From NCBI GenBank assembly GCA_947463095.1, contig CANHRE010000025.1:1-35176 (forward strand): a stretch of DNA of 35,176 nucleotides, read 5' to 3'. A program made the translations under genes and the position numbers. How positions within the stretch are numbered: the stretch's first letter is position 1; every line of letters begins with the position of its first letter. Origin of the DNA: Flavobacteriales bacterium (GTDB lineage Bacteria; Bacteroidota; Bacteroidia; NS11-12g; UBA955). Below are positions 1 to 7,594 of the stretch, in pieces. The notes under the pieces are model-generated. The model ran no database searches. It saw nothing but the letters and a program-made list of their open reading frames with translations, and had not been told where the DNA came from.

Positions 1-293
1 GCAGTAGGCTGATATACTCGGGCAATGGCTGCATACCCGTTTAACAGTTGTTTCTCTTCGTCATTCAATTCTTCGGCTTTGAAAAACCGCGTAATTTGCA
101 ACAAACTGTCCATCTCCTCCCTTCGTTCATTGATGGTCCATACATCATACCGAAGCAATTCTTTCACCTGTTTAAATCGCCCCCATAAGCTATCGACCCT
201 CTGTAATTGGGCAATTTGCTCCTCGTTCCCTGCATTGGGTCCACCGCATGCACTAGCTGCAACACCCAGCACCAATAAATCCTTGAATTTCAT
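1..293 (-). CDS. Putative lipoprotein, 5' part only (runs off left edge)
   Basis: Read on the minus strand from ATG at 293; 97 codons are visible before the left edge. The N-terminus is MKFKDLLVLGVAASAC followed by GG, a short hydrophobic signal ending in a lipobox-like ASAC, so the protein is probably lipidated and exported. The remainder is highly charged and helical (heptad-like stretches rich in E, K, R, L), with no recognised domain. It diverges from the chromate-type transporter at 329, and a -7 box at 318-325 fits it with a leader of about 20 nt. No function can be assigned. Confidence is good that this is the real reading frame because the opposite-strand ORF here (25-441) has no signal or family features. 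Confidence 0.75.
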   Translation of the reverse strand, partial: MKFKDLLVLGVAASACGGPNAGNEEQIAQLQRVDSLWGRFKQVKELLRYDVWTINERREEMDSLLQITRFFKAEELNDEEKQLLNGYAAIARVYQPT

Positions 294-317
294 ATTATTG
301 TTCTCTCTAATCAGGGC

Positions 318-325
318 CAAAAATA
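318..325 (-). promoter_or_regulatory. -7 box TATTTTTG for the lipoprotein gene
   Basis: On the minus strand 325-318 reads TATTTTTG, an exact match to the Bacteroidota -7 consensus TAnnTTTG, about 25 bases before ATG 293. It lies only 3 bases before the chrA start codon at 329, so the two divergent genes may compete for this 35-bp space. Confidence 0.5.
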
Positions 326-328
326 AGG

Positions 329-1537
329 ATGAGCAACAAGAGGCAATTTTTAAAAGATGTCTTTTTTTTGGGCACTGCCGCATTTGGTGGTCCCCAGTCT
401 CATTTATCCCTCTTTCAAAAAAGACTAACCGGTTCGCATAAGTACCTGACAGATCGTGAACTCACAGAAATAAATGCATTTTGTCAGGTTTTGCCTGGCC
501 CTTCTTCCACACAGACCTTGACCGTAATAGGTTTTAACATGGGCGGGCCGGGGTTGGCTTTCCTCACCCTTTTGTTATGGTCTCTTCCAGGTGCCATAGT
601 TATGTCTGTTCTTACGCTGTCGCCGCGTTTTCTGGGTAAATCAGAACTGCAATACCTTTCACCTCTGGTGTTGGCTTATTTAGCTTCAGGCACTTTGCTG
701 ATGCTGAAACAGGTTCGCCGCGGTACAATTTATTGGTTTACGTGCATCGCCGCATGTTTGGCTGTAATGTACATTAATGCACCATGGATTTTCCCACTGG
801 GTATTGTTCTGGGTGGAATCTTAAGCGCCTTATTCGGTAATAGGACCTTCGTTCCCAATAAACAGGAATTTGGTCGCATTCGATGGGCCAACTTCACTTT
901 ATACCTGGCGATATTTATTTTTATAGGAATTCTCGGTCAAACTGCACACCTCATGCCGGGTATGGATGGCTTTACACAACCCATTACCCTGTTTGAAAAC
1001 ACCTTTCGCATGGGTAGTTTGGTTTTTGGAGGAGGGAATACTCTGGCCCCTATGGTGCTGGAACAATATGTACACCATAAACCAAGGATGACCGCAGAAG
1101 AATTCCAAACTGGAATGGGCCTTCTGCAAGCCATGCCAGGGCCTGTTTTTAATTTCGCCATATATTTCAATGGCATCGCCATGAAAACCATGGGGTATTC
1201 CTTTAGCGGACAGTTGATGGGCTGCGCCATTGGATTTGTTTCAATATTCCTTCCTGGTATTCTGTTTGTTTTTTTCGTCTATCCCATATGGGGACGATTG
1301 AAGCGCTATCCCATCGTAGAGCGTTCATTGGATGGAATCATCGCCGTATCTGTGGGCTTCGTGCTTGCTGCATTGGTTGAAATGAGTTCCCTGTCTGTGG
1401 TGAACAAGCCAGAAGTAACAGGCGATCCTTTATGGTGGTTAGTGCTGCTGGGAGCCTTTGCCTTTATTCAATTTTCAAAATGGCCCACGCCCTTGCTCGT
1501 TGTGGCTGTTGTGGCCATAGGATTTATTGCCGGCTGA
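329..1537 (+). CDS. chrA: Chromate-type ion transporter, two-CHR-domain form
   Basis: 402-residue membrane protein with two homologous CHR halves, the usual length of long-chain ChrA. The first half carries FGGPQ (about 19-23) and LPGPSSTQ (55-62); the second carries FGGGNTLAP (233-241) and AMPGPVFN (268-275), the signatures of the family. Known members are inner-membrane transporters exporting chromate, often in exchange or symport with sulfate-like ions; many homologues have no tested substrate. No chrB-type regulator, sulfate gene or mobile element is nearby, so resistance to chromate is not implied by context. The ATG at 329 is preceded by TAAGG and sits 35 bp from the divergent lipoprotein gene. 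Confidence 0.9.
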   Translation: MSNKRQFLKDVFFLGTAAFGGPQSHLSLFQKRLTGSHKYLTDRELTEINAFCQVLPGPSSTQTLTVIGFNMGGPGLAFLTLLLWSLPGAIVMSVLTLSPRFLGKSELQYLSPLVLAYLASGTLLMLKQVRRGTIYWFTCIAACLAVMYINAPWIFPLGIVLGGILSALFGNRTFVPNKQEFGRIRWANFTLYLAIFIFIGILGQTAHLMPGMDGFTQPITLFENTFRMGSLVFGGGNTLAPMVLEQYVHHKPRMTAEEFQTGMGLLQAMPGPVFNFAIYFNGIAMKTMGYSFSGQLMGCAIGFVSIFLPGILFVFFVYPIWGRLKRYPIVERSLDGIIAVSVGFVLAALVEMSSLSVVNKPEVTGDPLWWLVLLGAFAFIQFSKWPTPLLVVAVVAIGFIAG

Positions 1538-1559
1538 TGGCAGCGGAAGCGCCATTTTT
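1536..1559 (+). terminator. Weak terminator-like hairpin after chrA
   Basis: GATGGC (1536-1541) can pair with GCCATT (1551-1556) around a 9-nt loop, followed by more T to 1559. The stem is short and includes a G-T pair, so this is only a possible terminator. Confidence 0.3.
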
Positions 1560-1564
1560 GGTAT

Positions 1565-1572
1565 TAGGTTTG
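1565..1572 (+). promoter_or_regulatory. -7 box TAGGTTTG
   Basis: Exact TAnnTTTG match 16 bases before ATG 1589, predicting a leader of about 13 nt. No clear TTG -33 box at the expected distance. Confidence 0.5.
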
Positions 1573-1588
1573 TACTACTTATAAGTAC

Positions 1589-2245
1589 ATGAGGCGATTT
1601 GTTCCACTCGTTTTCACCTGGCTGCTGGCAGGATTAGCAGGGCTCGTTCCTAATAGGTTAACAGCCCAACAGAATCGGGGGGAGCTGATTCAATTCAGCG
1701 GTTTGGTACTTACCTCAGACAGTCTGAAGGCAATCCCGTTTTGTGTGATCTCCCGAGGCAATCACGGGGTTGTGGGATATTCCGACATCAGTGGCTATTT
1801 CTCTTTTGTAGCGGCTAAAGGTGATACCATTTACTTTTGGCATGTAGAATATGAGTCTTCATTGGTAAGTATACCCGATACGGTGAAGGGAAATCGATAC
1901 TATATGGTGAAACTCCTTACACAGGATACCATCAACTTGCCTGTGATGGTGATTCGTCCCTTTCCCACCCGCGCAGCATTTGACCACGTTTTTGTGCATC
2001 GCGATATCCCCGATGATGAGTTAGAGCGGGCGCGGAAAAATCTGGAAGCAGAGGAGCTCAAGGAACAAATGCGCCTGAAACAGGCCGATGCCCGACAAAG
2101 TTATCAGGCACTCATGCAGCAACGCGCTTCAGTTATGTATTATCAGGGGCAGGCACCTCCCATGAACATCATGAGCCCGCTGGCCTGGGCACAGTTTTTT
2201 GAGGCATGGAAGCGCGGAGATTTCAAGCGAAAGAAGAAAAAATAA
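1589..2245 (+). CDS. Secreted CarboxypepD_reg-like protein of unknown function
   Basis: 218 residues. An N-terminal signal peptide (hydrophobic to about residue 26, cleavage expected in LTAQQ) precedes a short beta domain (about 35-115) with FSGLVLTSDSLKAIPF and VGYSDISGYFSF, the pattern of carboxypeptidase-regulatory-like or DUF4480-type beta sandwiches common in Bacteroidota surface proteins: a modified item, then a GYF/FSF strand, then a hydrophobic strand. The C-terminal half (about 140-218) is a charged helix ending in KRKKKK. Such domains are usually structural modules; no catalytic residues are apparent. It converges with the Zn-PLC-like gene, with one base between the two stop codons, so no room exists for an intergenic terminator. 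Confidence 0.75.
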   Translation: MRRFVPLVFTWLLAGLAGLVPNRLTAQQNRGELIQFSGLVLTSDSLKAIPFCVISRGNHGVVGYSDISGYFSFVAAKGDTIYFWHVEYESSLVSIPDTVKGNRYYMVKLLTQDTINLPVMVIRPFPTRAAFDHVFVHRDIPDDELERARKNLEAEELKEQMRLKQADARQSYQALMQQRASVMYYQGQAPPMNIMSPLAWAQFFEAWKRGDFKRKKKK

Positions 2246-2246
2246 T

Positions 2247-3209
2247 TTAGTGTTCTTCGGGGCGACCCAGTATGAGCCCTTCTTTGAATTTTTGCTCCTG
2301 CGCCATTTCTTCCTCACTGAGTTGTACATCTGTTTTGATGCTTGGCAAATCCGGCTGTCCGGCATTCACCCATGCGGTAAACCAAAATGCCGCTACCATA
2401 TTCATGCTTTGGCGAAACCTGCGTTCTACCATTCCATCCATGGAGGCATCATAGGCCTTGCAAAATTCCGGGGCATAAACCCGAACCAACTGACTTCCCC
2501 GCGTTTCGTAAGTATATTTTGCATCTCCGGGGAACTGAAGGCTTAATTCGCGCTCCTTGCGCAAAACGGTATCGGAAGCGGCGAAACTTTGCTCAACGGA
2601 GGTCCAGATGGCATTCATCGGCTTATCCAGGTAGGTGGCAGTTTCGGTGAGCACATCATAGTCTTTAAGGTACAGCTCAGGAATCCGCGATTCCCATAAA
2701 CCGTGAATGCCCTGCTGGTTGGTGCGTTGACCATTGTAGTTTCCGCAGGCATGCAAGGGAACATGGGCATCGGCAATGTAATGCCCGAGGTCTGCCGAAA
2801 GCTTCAGAATCTTTGCAAGGTCTTTTTCTTTAAAGGCATCTGTAAGCCGGTACAGCATGAGATGGCAATACCAGGGTACGATGCCATGTGATTTCAGCGT
2901 ATCCTCACCATAGGCTGCCACCGCCTTGTTCCACCACATCGGCAGGGTGTCCAACGGCGCATTATGTTCGTAGCGGTCACAGTCCAGATAATGCCTGCAG
3001 GCCTCTTCTGCAATGGCATAGCGGCGCTTGTCAGGATCTATGGCGTGCTGGCCCAGGTAATCAATGTGTTGCTTGTAGAAGCCGAACAATTGCGGAGGCA
3101 GGCAAAAAACGGCCAGACGGTTAATCTGGGTATGACCATAAAAGCCCCAGGCCCTGCAAGCGAAAGGCGCAGCGCATATGAGCAGCATGCACAACCAAAT
3201 GTTACGCAT
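2247..3209 (-). CDS. Secreted zinc-dependent phospholipase C / S1-P1 nuclease-fold protein
   Basis: 320 residues. Signal peptidase cleavage after A20 would leave W21 as the mature N-terminus, and the pattern W-x4-H (W21, H26) matches the zinc-binding Trp1/His6 of S1-P1 nucleases. Further likely zinc ligands: H73 and D76 region, H116, GHYIADAHVPLH (H143, D147, H153) and GIHGLWES (H169, E173); the last is Asp in most S1-P1 enzymes. Closely similar Bacteroidota proteins are usually annotated as zinc-dependent phospholipase C family. Substrate (phospholipid or nucleic acid) cannot be decided. The start overlaps the end of pdxJ by 8 bases; it is last in the seven-gene run. Confidence 0.85.
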   Translation of the reverse strand: MRNIWLCMLLICAAPFACRAWGFYGHTQINRLAVFCLPPQLFGFYKQHIDYLGQHAIDPDKRRYAIAEEACRHYLDCDRYEHNAPLDTLPMWWNKAVAAYGEDTLKSHGIVPWYCHLMLYRLTDAFKEKDLAKILKLSADLGHYIADAHVPLHACGNYNGQRTNQQGIHGLWESRIPELYLKDYDVLTETATYLDKPMNAIWTSVEQSFAASDTVLRKERELSLQFPGDAKYTYETRGSQLVRVYAPEFCKAYDASMDGMVERRFRQSMNMVAAFWFTAWVNAGQPDLPSIKTDVQLSEEEMAQEQKFKEGLILGRPEEH

Positions 3210-3927
3210 GGTGCCTGTTTAATTTGCTCAGATACATCTGTATGGTGTTGTGAAAGCCGAAATAAAGGGCATCACAAACCAGGGCGTGTCCAATGGAAAC
3301 TTCCAGCAGTCCCGGCAGCTGTGACGACAGCCAGCTTAGGTTTTCAAGGTCCAGGTCATGCCCGGCATTGATGCCTAAACCCGCCTGCACTGCCTGTTTG
3401 GCCGTCAATACATAGGGAGCTAAAGCTGATTCCCTGTTCGAATGATAAGCACTGGCGTAGGCCTCGGTATACAGTTCAATCCTATCTGTCCCGGTGCGCG
3501 CGGCCGCTTCTACCAGCGCGGGGTCAGGGTCAAGAAAAAGGCTTGTGCGGATGTTCTGTCCGTGGAGCTCAGCCACCACATCCTTCAGAAAAGCTTCGTG
3601 CTTGCGCGTATCCCATCCTGCATTGCTGGTCAGCACATCCGGAGGGTCGGGTACCAGGGTTACCTGCTCGGGCTTAACGCTGAGTACCAGATCCATAAAA
3701 CGTTTGTCGGGATAGCCTTCAATATTGAACTCAGTTCCTATAACCGGTTTCAGGGCATAAACGTCTTCATAGCGAATATGCCTCCCATCAGGCCGGGGAT
3801 GTACGGTAATGCCGTTTGCGCCGAACATTTCCGCGTCCATTGCGGCCTGCATCACGTCCGGCCTGTTCCCGCCCCGTGCGTTGCGCAGGGTGGCGAATTT
3901 GTTGATGTTTACACTCAGTTTAACCAT
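3202..3927 (-). CDS. pdxJ: Pyridoxine 5'-phosphate synthase
   Basis: 241 residues, normal for PdxJ, which condenses 3-amino-2-oxopropyl phosphate with 1-deoxy-xylulose 5-phosphate in the cytoplasmic DXP-dependent route to vitamin B6. Family features: N-terminal LSVNINKFATLRNARGG, ITVHPRPDGRHI (about 41-52), FNIEGYP, VTLVPDPPD, SLFLDPD, IELYTEAYA and the glycine-rich GINAGHDL near 205. The ATG at 3927 follows the stop of the upstream gene by one base (TAA-C-ATG), indicating coupled translation. The family assignment is secure; the link to envelope genes in the same run is probably only positional. Confidence 0.97.
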   Translation of the reverse strand: MVKLSVNINKFATLRNARGGNRPDVMQAAMDAEMFGANGITVHPRPDGRHIRYEDVYALKPVIGTEFNIEGYPDKRFMDLVLSVKPEQVTLVPDPPDVLTSNAGWDTRKHEAFLKDVVAELHGQNIRTSLFLDPDPALVEAAARTGTDRIELYTEAYASAYHSNRESALAPYVLTAKQAVQAGLGINAGHDLDLENLSWLSSQLPGLLEVSIGHALVCDALYFGFHNTIQMYLSKLNRHHA

Positions 3928-3928
3928 G

Positions 3929-5989
3929 TTAAAAACTCCATTTGATCATGCCGCTCAGGGTATGCTGTTTCTGGGATCTTCCGGGATTCAAATCTGAGGA
4001 AAACCGAGTATAAACATCGCAGGTTGCAGATATTTTCTTTCTCGCCATTACGTAAAAGCTTCGCCCATTTCCATAGAAACCGTTTACGTTGAATACATAG
4101 GGCAGGTCTCCTTCAAAAGCATAGATACGGGCTACATAATCCGACACCTGATAAAAACTGAGTCGCGCGGAGATGCGAAAGCCGCGAATGGCCTTGTTCA
4201 TCTGAACCTCGTGGAACAGGATGCTTCCAGGATTTTGGAATAGCCCTTCCCTGACTTGCCGTGCCCATTCAAAACGCGTGGAAAAGGAAACTACTTTACC
4301 GGCTGGATAATCGGCGTGTATCCGGAAGCGCTGTACTGATGATGCCACAGGGACATCAACCAAAACCAGCTCTGACGATACATTCCGCGGCTGTGCTGTT
4401 TCCCGGTAGCGCGCATAGATCAATACCTGTTTCCCTCGCGTGTAGTTCAACTCAGCCATCCAAGAGCCCCCCGCCGACGGCGCAGCCATCTGATAGCGCA
4501 ACCAGGATGATTTCCATACGTCGCGATAGCACAAAAATCCGATGTTCTTTTTGATGCGCCATTGCAGCCCCAGGTACCAGCCTTTTTCATCGCTCTGGTT
4601 ATTGCCGAACCCTATGGACAAGCTGTTGTTGAACAGGTTACTGTAGTTGCGGTGAAGCATGGAAACGTCCAGGTTGGATGCCAGGCTCACCAGGATTCCG
4701 GCAACACTGGCAAGCGGTTTGGCAGGGCTTATAGGATTGCGTACCTGTTCGAAAAAAACATGCACGTTTCTAAGGGTATAATCGCCGTAAACAGAGAGCA
4801 GCCGGGCTTGAGCCGGTCTTTGGCTGTACCATTGATAAAGGCCGTTGCTGCTGCCATCAACAAATTTGGAGAAGTCGCGGCGATAGCTAACCCCGATGTT
4901 GCCACGTTGCAGTTTTTTTTCAAGCGCCAAGGCGGCCATGGGCATGTTAAAACGGTTGCGCGCAGCTATTTCCGGTCTTGTGCGGTGCAGGCCCGAGTTG
5001 TAAAAGTCTGCCAACAGTCCTTCTTCCAGCTGGGTGCTGTCGTTAAGCCTTGTGCCGTCGCCCTTGTTGTTGGAGAGCAACAAGTTGAACTGCCAGCCTT
5101 TTACTTCGCTGCTTAGGGCCAGTCCTCTGAAGAACCGTATCTCATTTACGGAACGGTAGGGGCGTATGCCGTTGCGGGTGCGTTTGATGTTCATCACGTT
5201 GGCCGACTGGCTGAAGGCTAAACCACTTCCCATCAGCAAGCCCTGCCCGAAGGTGGCCAGGTAGTCGCCAATGATGACGCGCTTAAAGGGGCCTAGCTCT
5301 TCTACGCATAAATGGCCGCTGATGAAGTCGGGACCCTGTCGCTGCCACCATGGTTCTCCAGGGTCTTTTTCTGCCGTCAGCGCCAAACTGTAGATTCCGC
5401 TTTTGTAATAGCGCAAGCGCATACTTGATTTCAGGGGATCTCCCAGGAAAACACGCTGCCTGTTAACGCCAGTATCAGGAAGGCTGTAGCGGGGATCTTG
5501 TGTTCCTGAATTAACCAGGGTATACCAAAGGGCCTCTGCATTACCCTGGTTCCAGTATTGCTTCAGGTTTTTCCATCCGCGTTCCCCTGGCTCTTCCAGC
5601 CGGATAAACGGAATCAGTGCCAGGATGCGCGCTCGGCTGAAGCCGGGTATGAGTTGCAACTCATTCACATGCAGCAGACTGCCGAATTTCCTGCGGTGTT
5701 CTATGATGCCTAGCACCAGTTGGGGGTCCAGCAACGGACAGGCCAGCAATTCATCCACACTTGCGCGGTTGATGTTCAGCGGGCGCTGGTATAAGGCGCT
5801 GAGTTCATCGCTGATTTCAGTAAAGTCGGCACCGCTGCCCTGGTTTTCAAGAAAGCGTTCCAGGTTGTTGCGCACCTCATCCGGTATTTGGGCATGAATT
5901 GCCGTACCCGCCAGCATCAGCGGCAAGAAGAAGATCTTGAACCATCTTGCCTGAAACAGGCGGCTGCATGAAATATACCGGGAGTTCAT
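3929..5989 (-). CDS. Helix-hairpin-helix outer-membrane barrel protein
   Basis: Start ATG 5989 is chosen because it follows the previous stop by 4 bases and gives an export signal (hydrophobic 17-32, AIHAQ); the frame stays open 25 codons further up to 6064 but that overlaps the neighbour. 686 residues. Residues about 70-130 hold two ComEA-like helix-hairpin-helix units (NINRASVDELLACPLL; FGSLLHVNELQLIPGF). The remaining 540 residues are alternating aromatic/polar beta strands ending in WSF, the usual C-terminus of a membrane barrel. This combination occurs as an uncharacterised Bacteroidota family. HHH units typically contact DNA backbones, but binding here is unproven. It is coupled to a second barrel gene upstream. 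Confidence 0.8.
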   Translation of the reverse strand: MNSRYISCSRLFQARWFKIFFLPLMLAGTAIHAQIPDEVRNNLERFLENQGSGADFTEISDELSALYQRPLNINRASVDELLACPLLDPQLVLGIIEHRRKFGSLLHVNELQLIPGFSRARILALIPFIRLEEPGERGWKNLKQYWNQGNAEALWYTLVNSGTQDPRYSLPDTGVNRQRVFLGDPLKSSMRLRYYKSGIYSLALTAEKDPGEPWWQRQGPDFISGHLCVEELGPFKRVIIGDYLATFGQGLLMGSGLAFSQSANVMNIKRTRNGIRPYRSVNEIRFFRGLALSSEVKGWQFNLLLSNNKGDGTRLNDSTQLEEGLLADFYNSGLHRTRPEIAARNRFNMPMAALALEKKLQRGNIGVSYRRDFSKFVDGSSNGLYQWYSQRPAQARLLSVYGDYTLRNVHVFFEQVRNPISPAKPLASVAGILVSLASNLDVSMLHRNYSNLFNNSLSIGFGNNQSDEKGWYLGLQWRIKKNIGFLCYRDVWKSSWLRYQMAAPSAGGSWMAELNYTRGKQVLIYARYRETAQPRNVSSELVLVDVPVASSVQRFRIHADYPAGKVVSFSTRFEWARQVREGLFQNPGSILFHEVQMNKAIRGFRISARLSFYQVSDYVARIYAFEGDLPYVFNVNGFYGNGRSFYVMARKKISATCDVYTRFSSDLNPGRSQKQHTLSGMIKWSF

Positions 5990-5993
5990 GCTG

Positions 5994-6821
5994 TTACCAG
6001 ATCCAGTTGGCGCTGAAGTGCGGGCTGAAACCCAGGGAGGGGTGATAGGCGCTGGCCAAATCAAGCCGGAGTTTTTTTCTGTTCATGGACATGCCGAACG
6101 ACAAAGGTTCGGGGCCATTGCCTGCGCCGGCCAGAAAGGTGATGCTGCCGGTTTGGTACCAAAGACCACCCCTCAGGATGGTTTTGTTGGGATAATCTCC
6201 GTATCGCGCATGCACCTCTGCCAGCAAGCCGGCCTGAGCGCTTACCCGATGCCGTATGCCTGCGCGGAATTGAGAAATATCCGCTTGAGCAACAGCGTCG
6301 TTCAGCTTCATAGGGATGGCATTGTACCAGTCAATAACTACATCGGTTTTTCGTCCGGCTTTTAATCCCATGCCCAGTTGTATCACCGGCAACCCTTTGC
6401 TGCTGTACTGACCACTCATGGAAACGCGCCGGTAGTGCAGGCCTAAACCTAAGGTGAGCAGTTCGCTCAGGCGGCCGGCAACCTGAAGTCTGAATTCCTG
6501 TCTTTGGAAGTAGGCACTGCCTGTACGGTTCCACAGTAAGCCCATACGCAGCGACCTGATACCTGTGCTGTATCCGATGGATGCGCTGCCAAGGCCATTC
6601 ACCCCGAACAGGTTTCGGTAGTCGCAAAGAACCGTGTGCGAGCTATCCCAGCGACCTGCTGCCGGACTGTTGAATATGCCGACGGTGCCGGGTGCCTGAA
6701 TGGCGCTGATGCCTCCAAGGCCTTTTGCTCCAGCACCTACAAGCGTTTGGCCTTCCGCAGAGGGAATCAACTGAAAAACGAGGTAATACAGTGAAAACGG
6801 CCTAAGCCTTGTCCAGTTCAT
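5994..6821 (-). CDS. PorV/FadL-like outer-membrane barrel protein
   Basis: 275 residues, signal peptide ending near SAEGQ (about 25), then GAGAKGLGGISAIQAPGTVGIFNSPAA, the N-terminal pattern of PorV-like and related FadL-type barrels (early Gly/Ala-rich segment with a buried N-terminus). The rest consists of alternating beta strands and ends NWIW, consistent with outer-membrane insertion. PorV itself is longer and serves type IX secretion; this shorter relative has no known role. Its ATG lies inside the last codons of the MerR gene (20-base overlap), and its stop is 4 bases before the helix-hairpin-helix gene, suggesting that the two barrels are made together and may form one complex. Confidence 0.7.
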   Translation of the reverse strand: MNWTRLRPFSLYYLVFQLIPSAEGQTLVGAGAKGLGGISAIQAPGTVGIFNSPAAGRWDSSHTVLCDYRNLFGVNGLGSASIGYSTGIRSLRMGLLWNRTGSAYFQRQEFRLQVAGRLSELLTLGLGLHYRRVSMSGQYSSKGLPVIQLGMGLKAGRKTDVVIDWYNAIPMKLNDAVAQADISQFRAGIRHRVSAQAGLLAEVHARYGDYPNKTILRGGLWYQTGSITFLAGAGNGPEPLSFGMSMNRKKLRLDLASAYHPSLGFSPHFSANWIW

Positions 6822-7140
6822 CCTTTAAGGCAATAAGTTTTTCGCGAAGGATGCGCAGCCGCTCCAGCAAGGAGGCCTGGATTTCTTCTTTAACGGCCGG
6901 TTTTGATAAGTGTTTACGAACGCCTTCCAAGGTGTAGCCCTTGGTGCGTGTAAGGTAAATAATCTGTCTGATGAGGCTGATATGGTCTTTTGTGTACAGC
7001 CGCTCACCGCGACGGTTTTTGATGGGCTTCAGTTTGGGTATCTCCTGTTCCCAGAAACGCAGCATGCTCTGGGTGATTTCCAACATATTGGCCACCTCAC
7101 TGATGCGGTAAAACGCTTTTTCCTGGTTTGGCTCTTCCAT
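6802..7140 (-). CDS. MerR-family transcriptional regulator
   Basis: 112 residues: winged helix-turn-helix at about 10-78 with FYRISEVANMLEI, LRFWEQEIPKLKPIKNRRGERLY and the GYTLEGVRKHL helix, followed by a short coiled coil (about 90-112) for dimerisation. There is no C-terminal effector domain and no cysteine pair, so it probably does not sense metal in the classical way. Such short MerR proteins are common near M23 peptidase genes in Bacteroidota. Five bases separate it from the lipoprotein gene upstream. Its target is unknown; the seven-gene run itself is a possibility. Confidence 0.9.
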   Translation of the reverse strand: MEEPNQEKAFYRISEVANMLEITQSMLRFWEQEIPKLKPIKNRRGERLYTKDHISLIRQIIYLTRTKGYTLEGVRKHLSKPAVKEEIQASLLERLRILREKLIALKDELDKA

Positions 7141-7145
7141 AGTAC

Positions 7146-7586
7146 TTACTGAAAACCAAGGAAAACCCTGGAGTTGCCGTCTATATTGGTGTACCTGTCG
7201 AAGATAAAATCCAGGTACCGTGCTTGACCGGAATCTATTTGTAACCTGCTTGCGGCTCTGCCGATTTCGCGATTCTGAACATCTGTTACGCGTGCGGTGA
7301 TGGAAGCATCGATGTGCTTGCCGGCGATGAAATAGACGCTGAGTTTATTGTCCGTGCCTTCACCTTCATTGCCAATCAGCACTTTTCCTGTTTGCAAACC
7401 ACTGCGGGTCAAATCTGTCGAAACGTCTGGTTTGATTTCGAGTGCCTGTTCCACACCCGAGCTTACCCGTTGTGCCAGGTTTCCCGCTGCCTTTCCTGCT
7501 TGTTCAGCCCCACTTTCTATAGCCTCACCAACCCTGCTGCAGGCGGCGAGCGTAAACATTCCAATGATGAAACAGGTGTGCTTCAT
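7146..7586 (-). CDS. Small lipoprotein of unknown function
   Basis: 146 residues. MKHTCFIIGMFTLAAC has a clear lipobox LAAC with the acylated Cys at 16. Residues 20-50 form an amphipathic helix (GEAIESGAEQAGKAAGNLAQRVSSGVEQAL style), and the rest is a predicted beta domain (VLIGNEG, LSVYFIAGKHIDASITARVTD, YLDFIFDRYTNID). I do not recognise the family. It sits 8 bases after the M23 peptidase gene and 5 before the MerR gene, so it is part of the same transcript and probably faces the periplasm. Confidence 0.8.
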   Translation of the reverse strand: MKHTCFIIGMFTLAACSRVGEAIESGAEQAGKAAGNLAQRVSSGVEQALEIKPDVSTDLTRSGLQTGKVLIGNEGEGTDNKLSVYFIAGKHIDASITARVTDVQNREIGRAASRLQIDSGQARYLDFIFDRYTNIDGNSRVFLGFQ

Positions 7587-7594
7587 AAATAAAA

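Noticed and set aside
25-441. 138-codon ORF on the plus strand
   Set aside because: Overlaps the start of chrA and is antisense to the lipoprotein frame; low-complexity Ser/Asn content and no domain.
329-1537. Metal-resistance island around chrA
   Set aside because: No other resistance, regulator or mobility gene nearby and base composition is like the neighbours.
4562-5116. 184-codon ORF on the plus strand
   Set aside because: Lies antisense within the helix-hairpin-helix barrel gene, with no recognisable motif.
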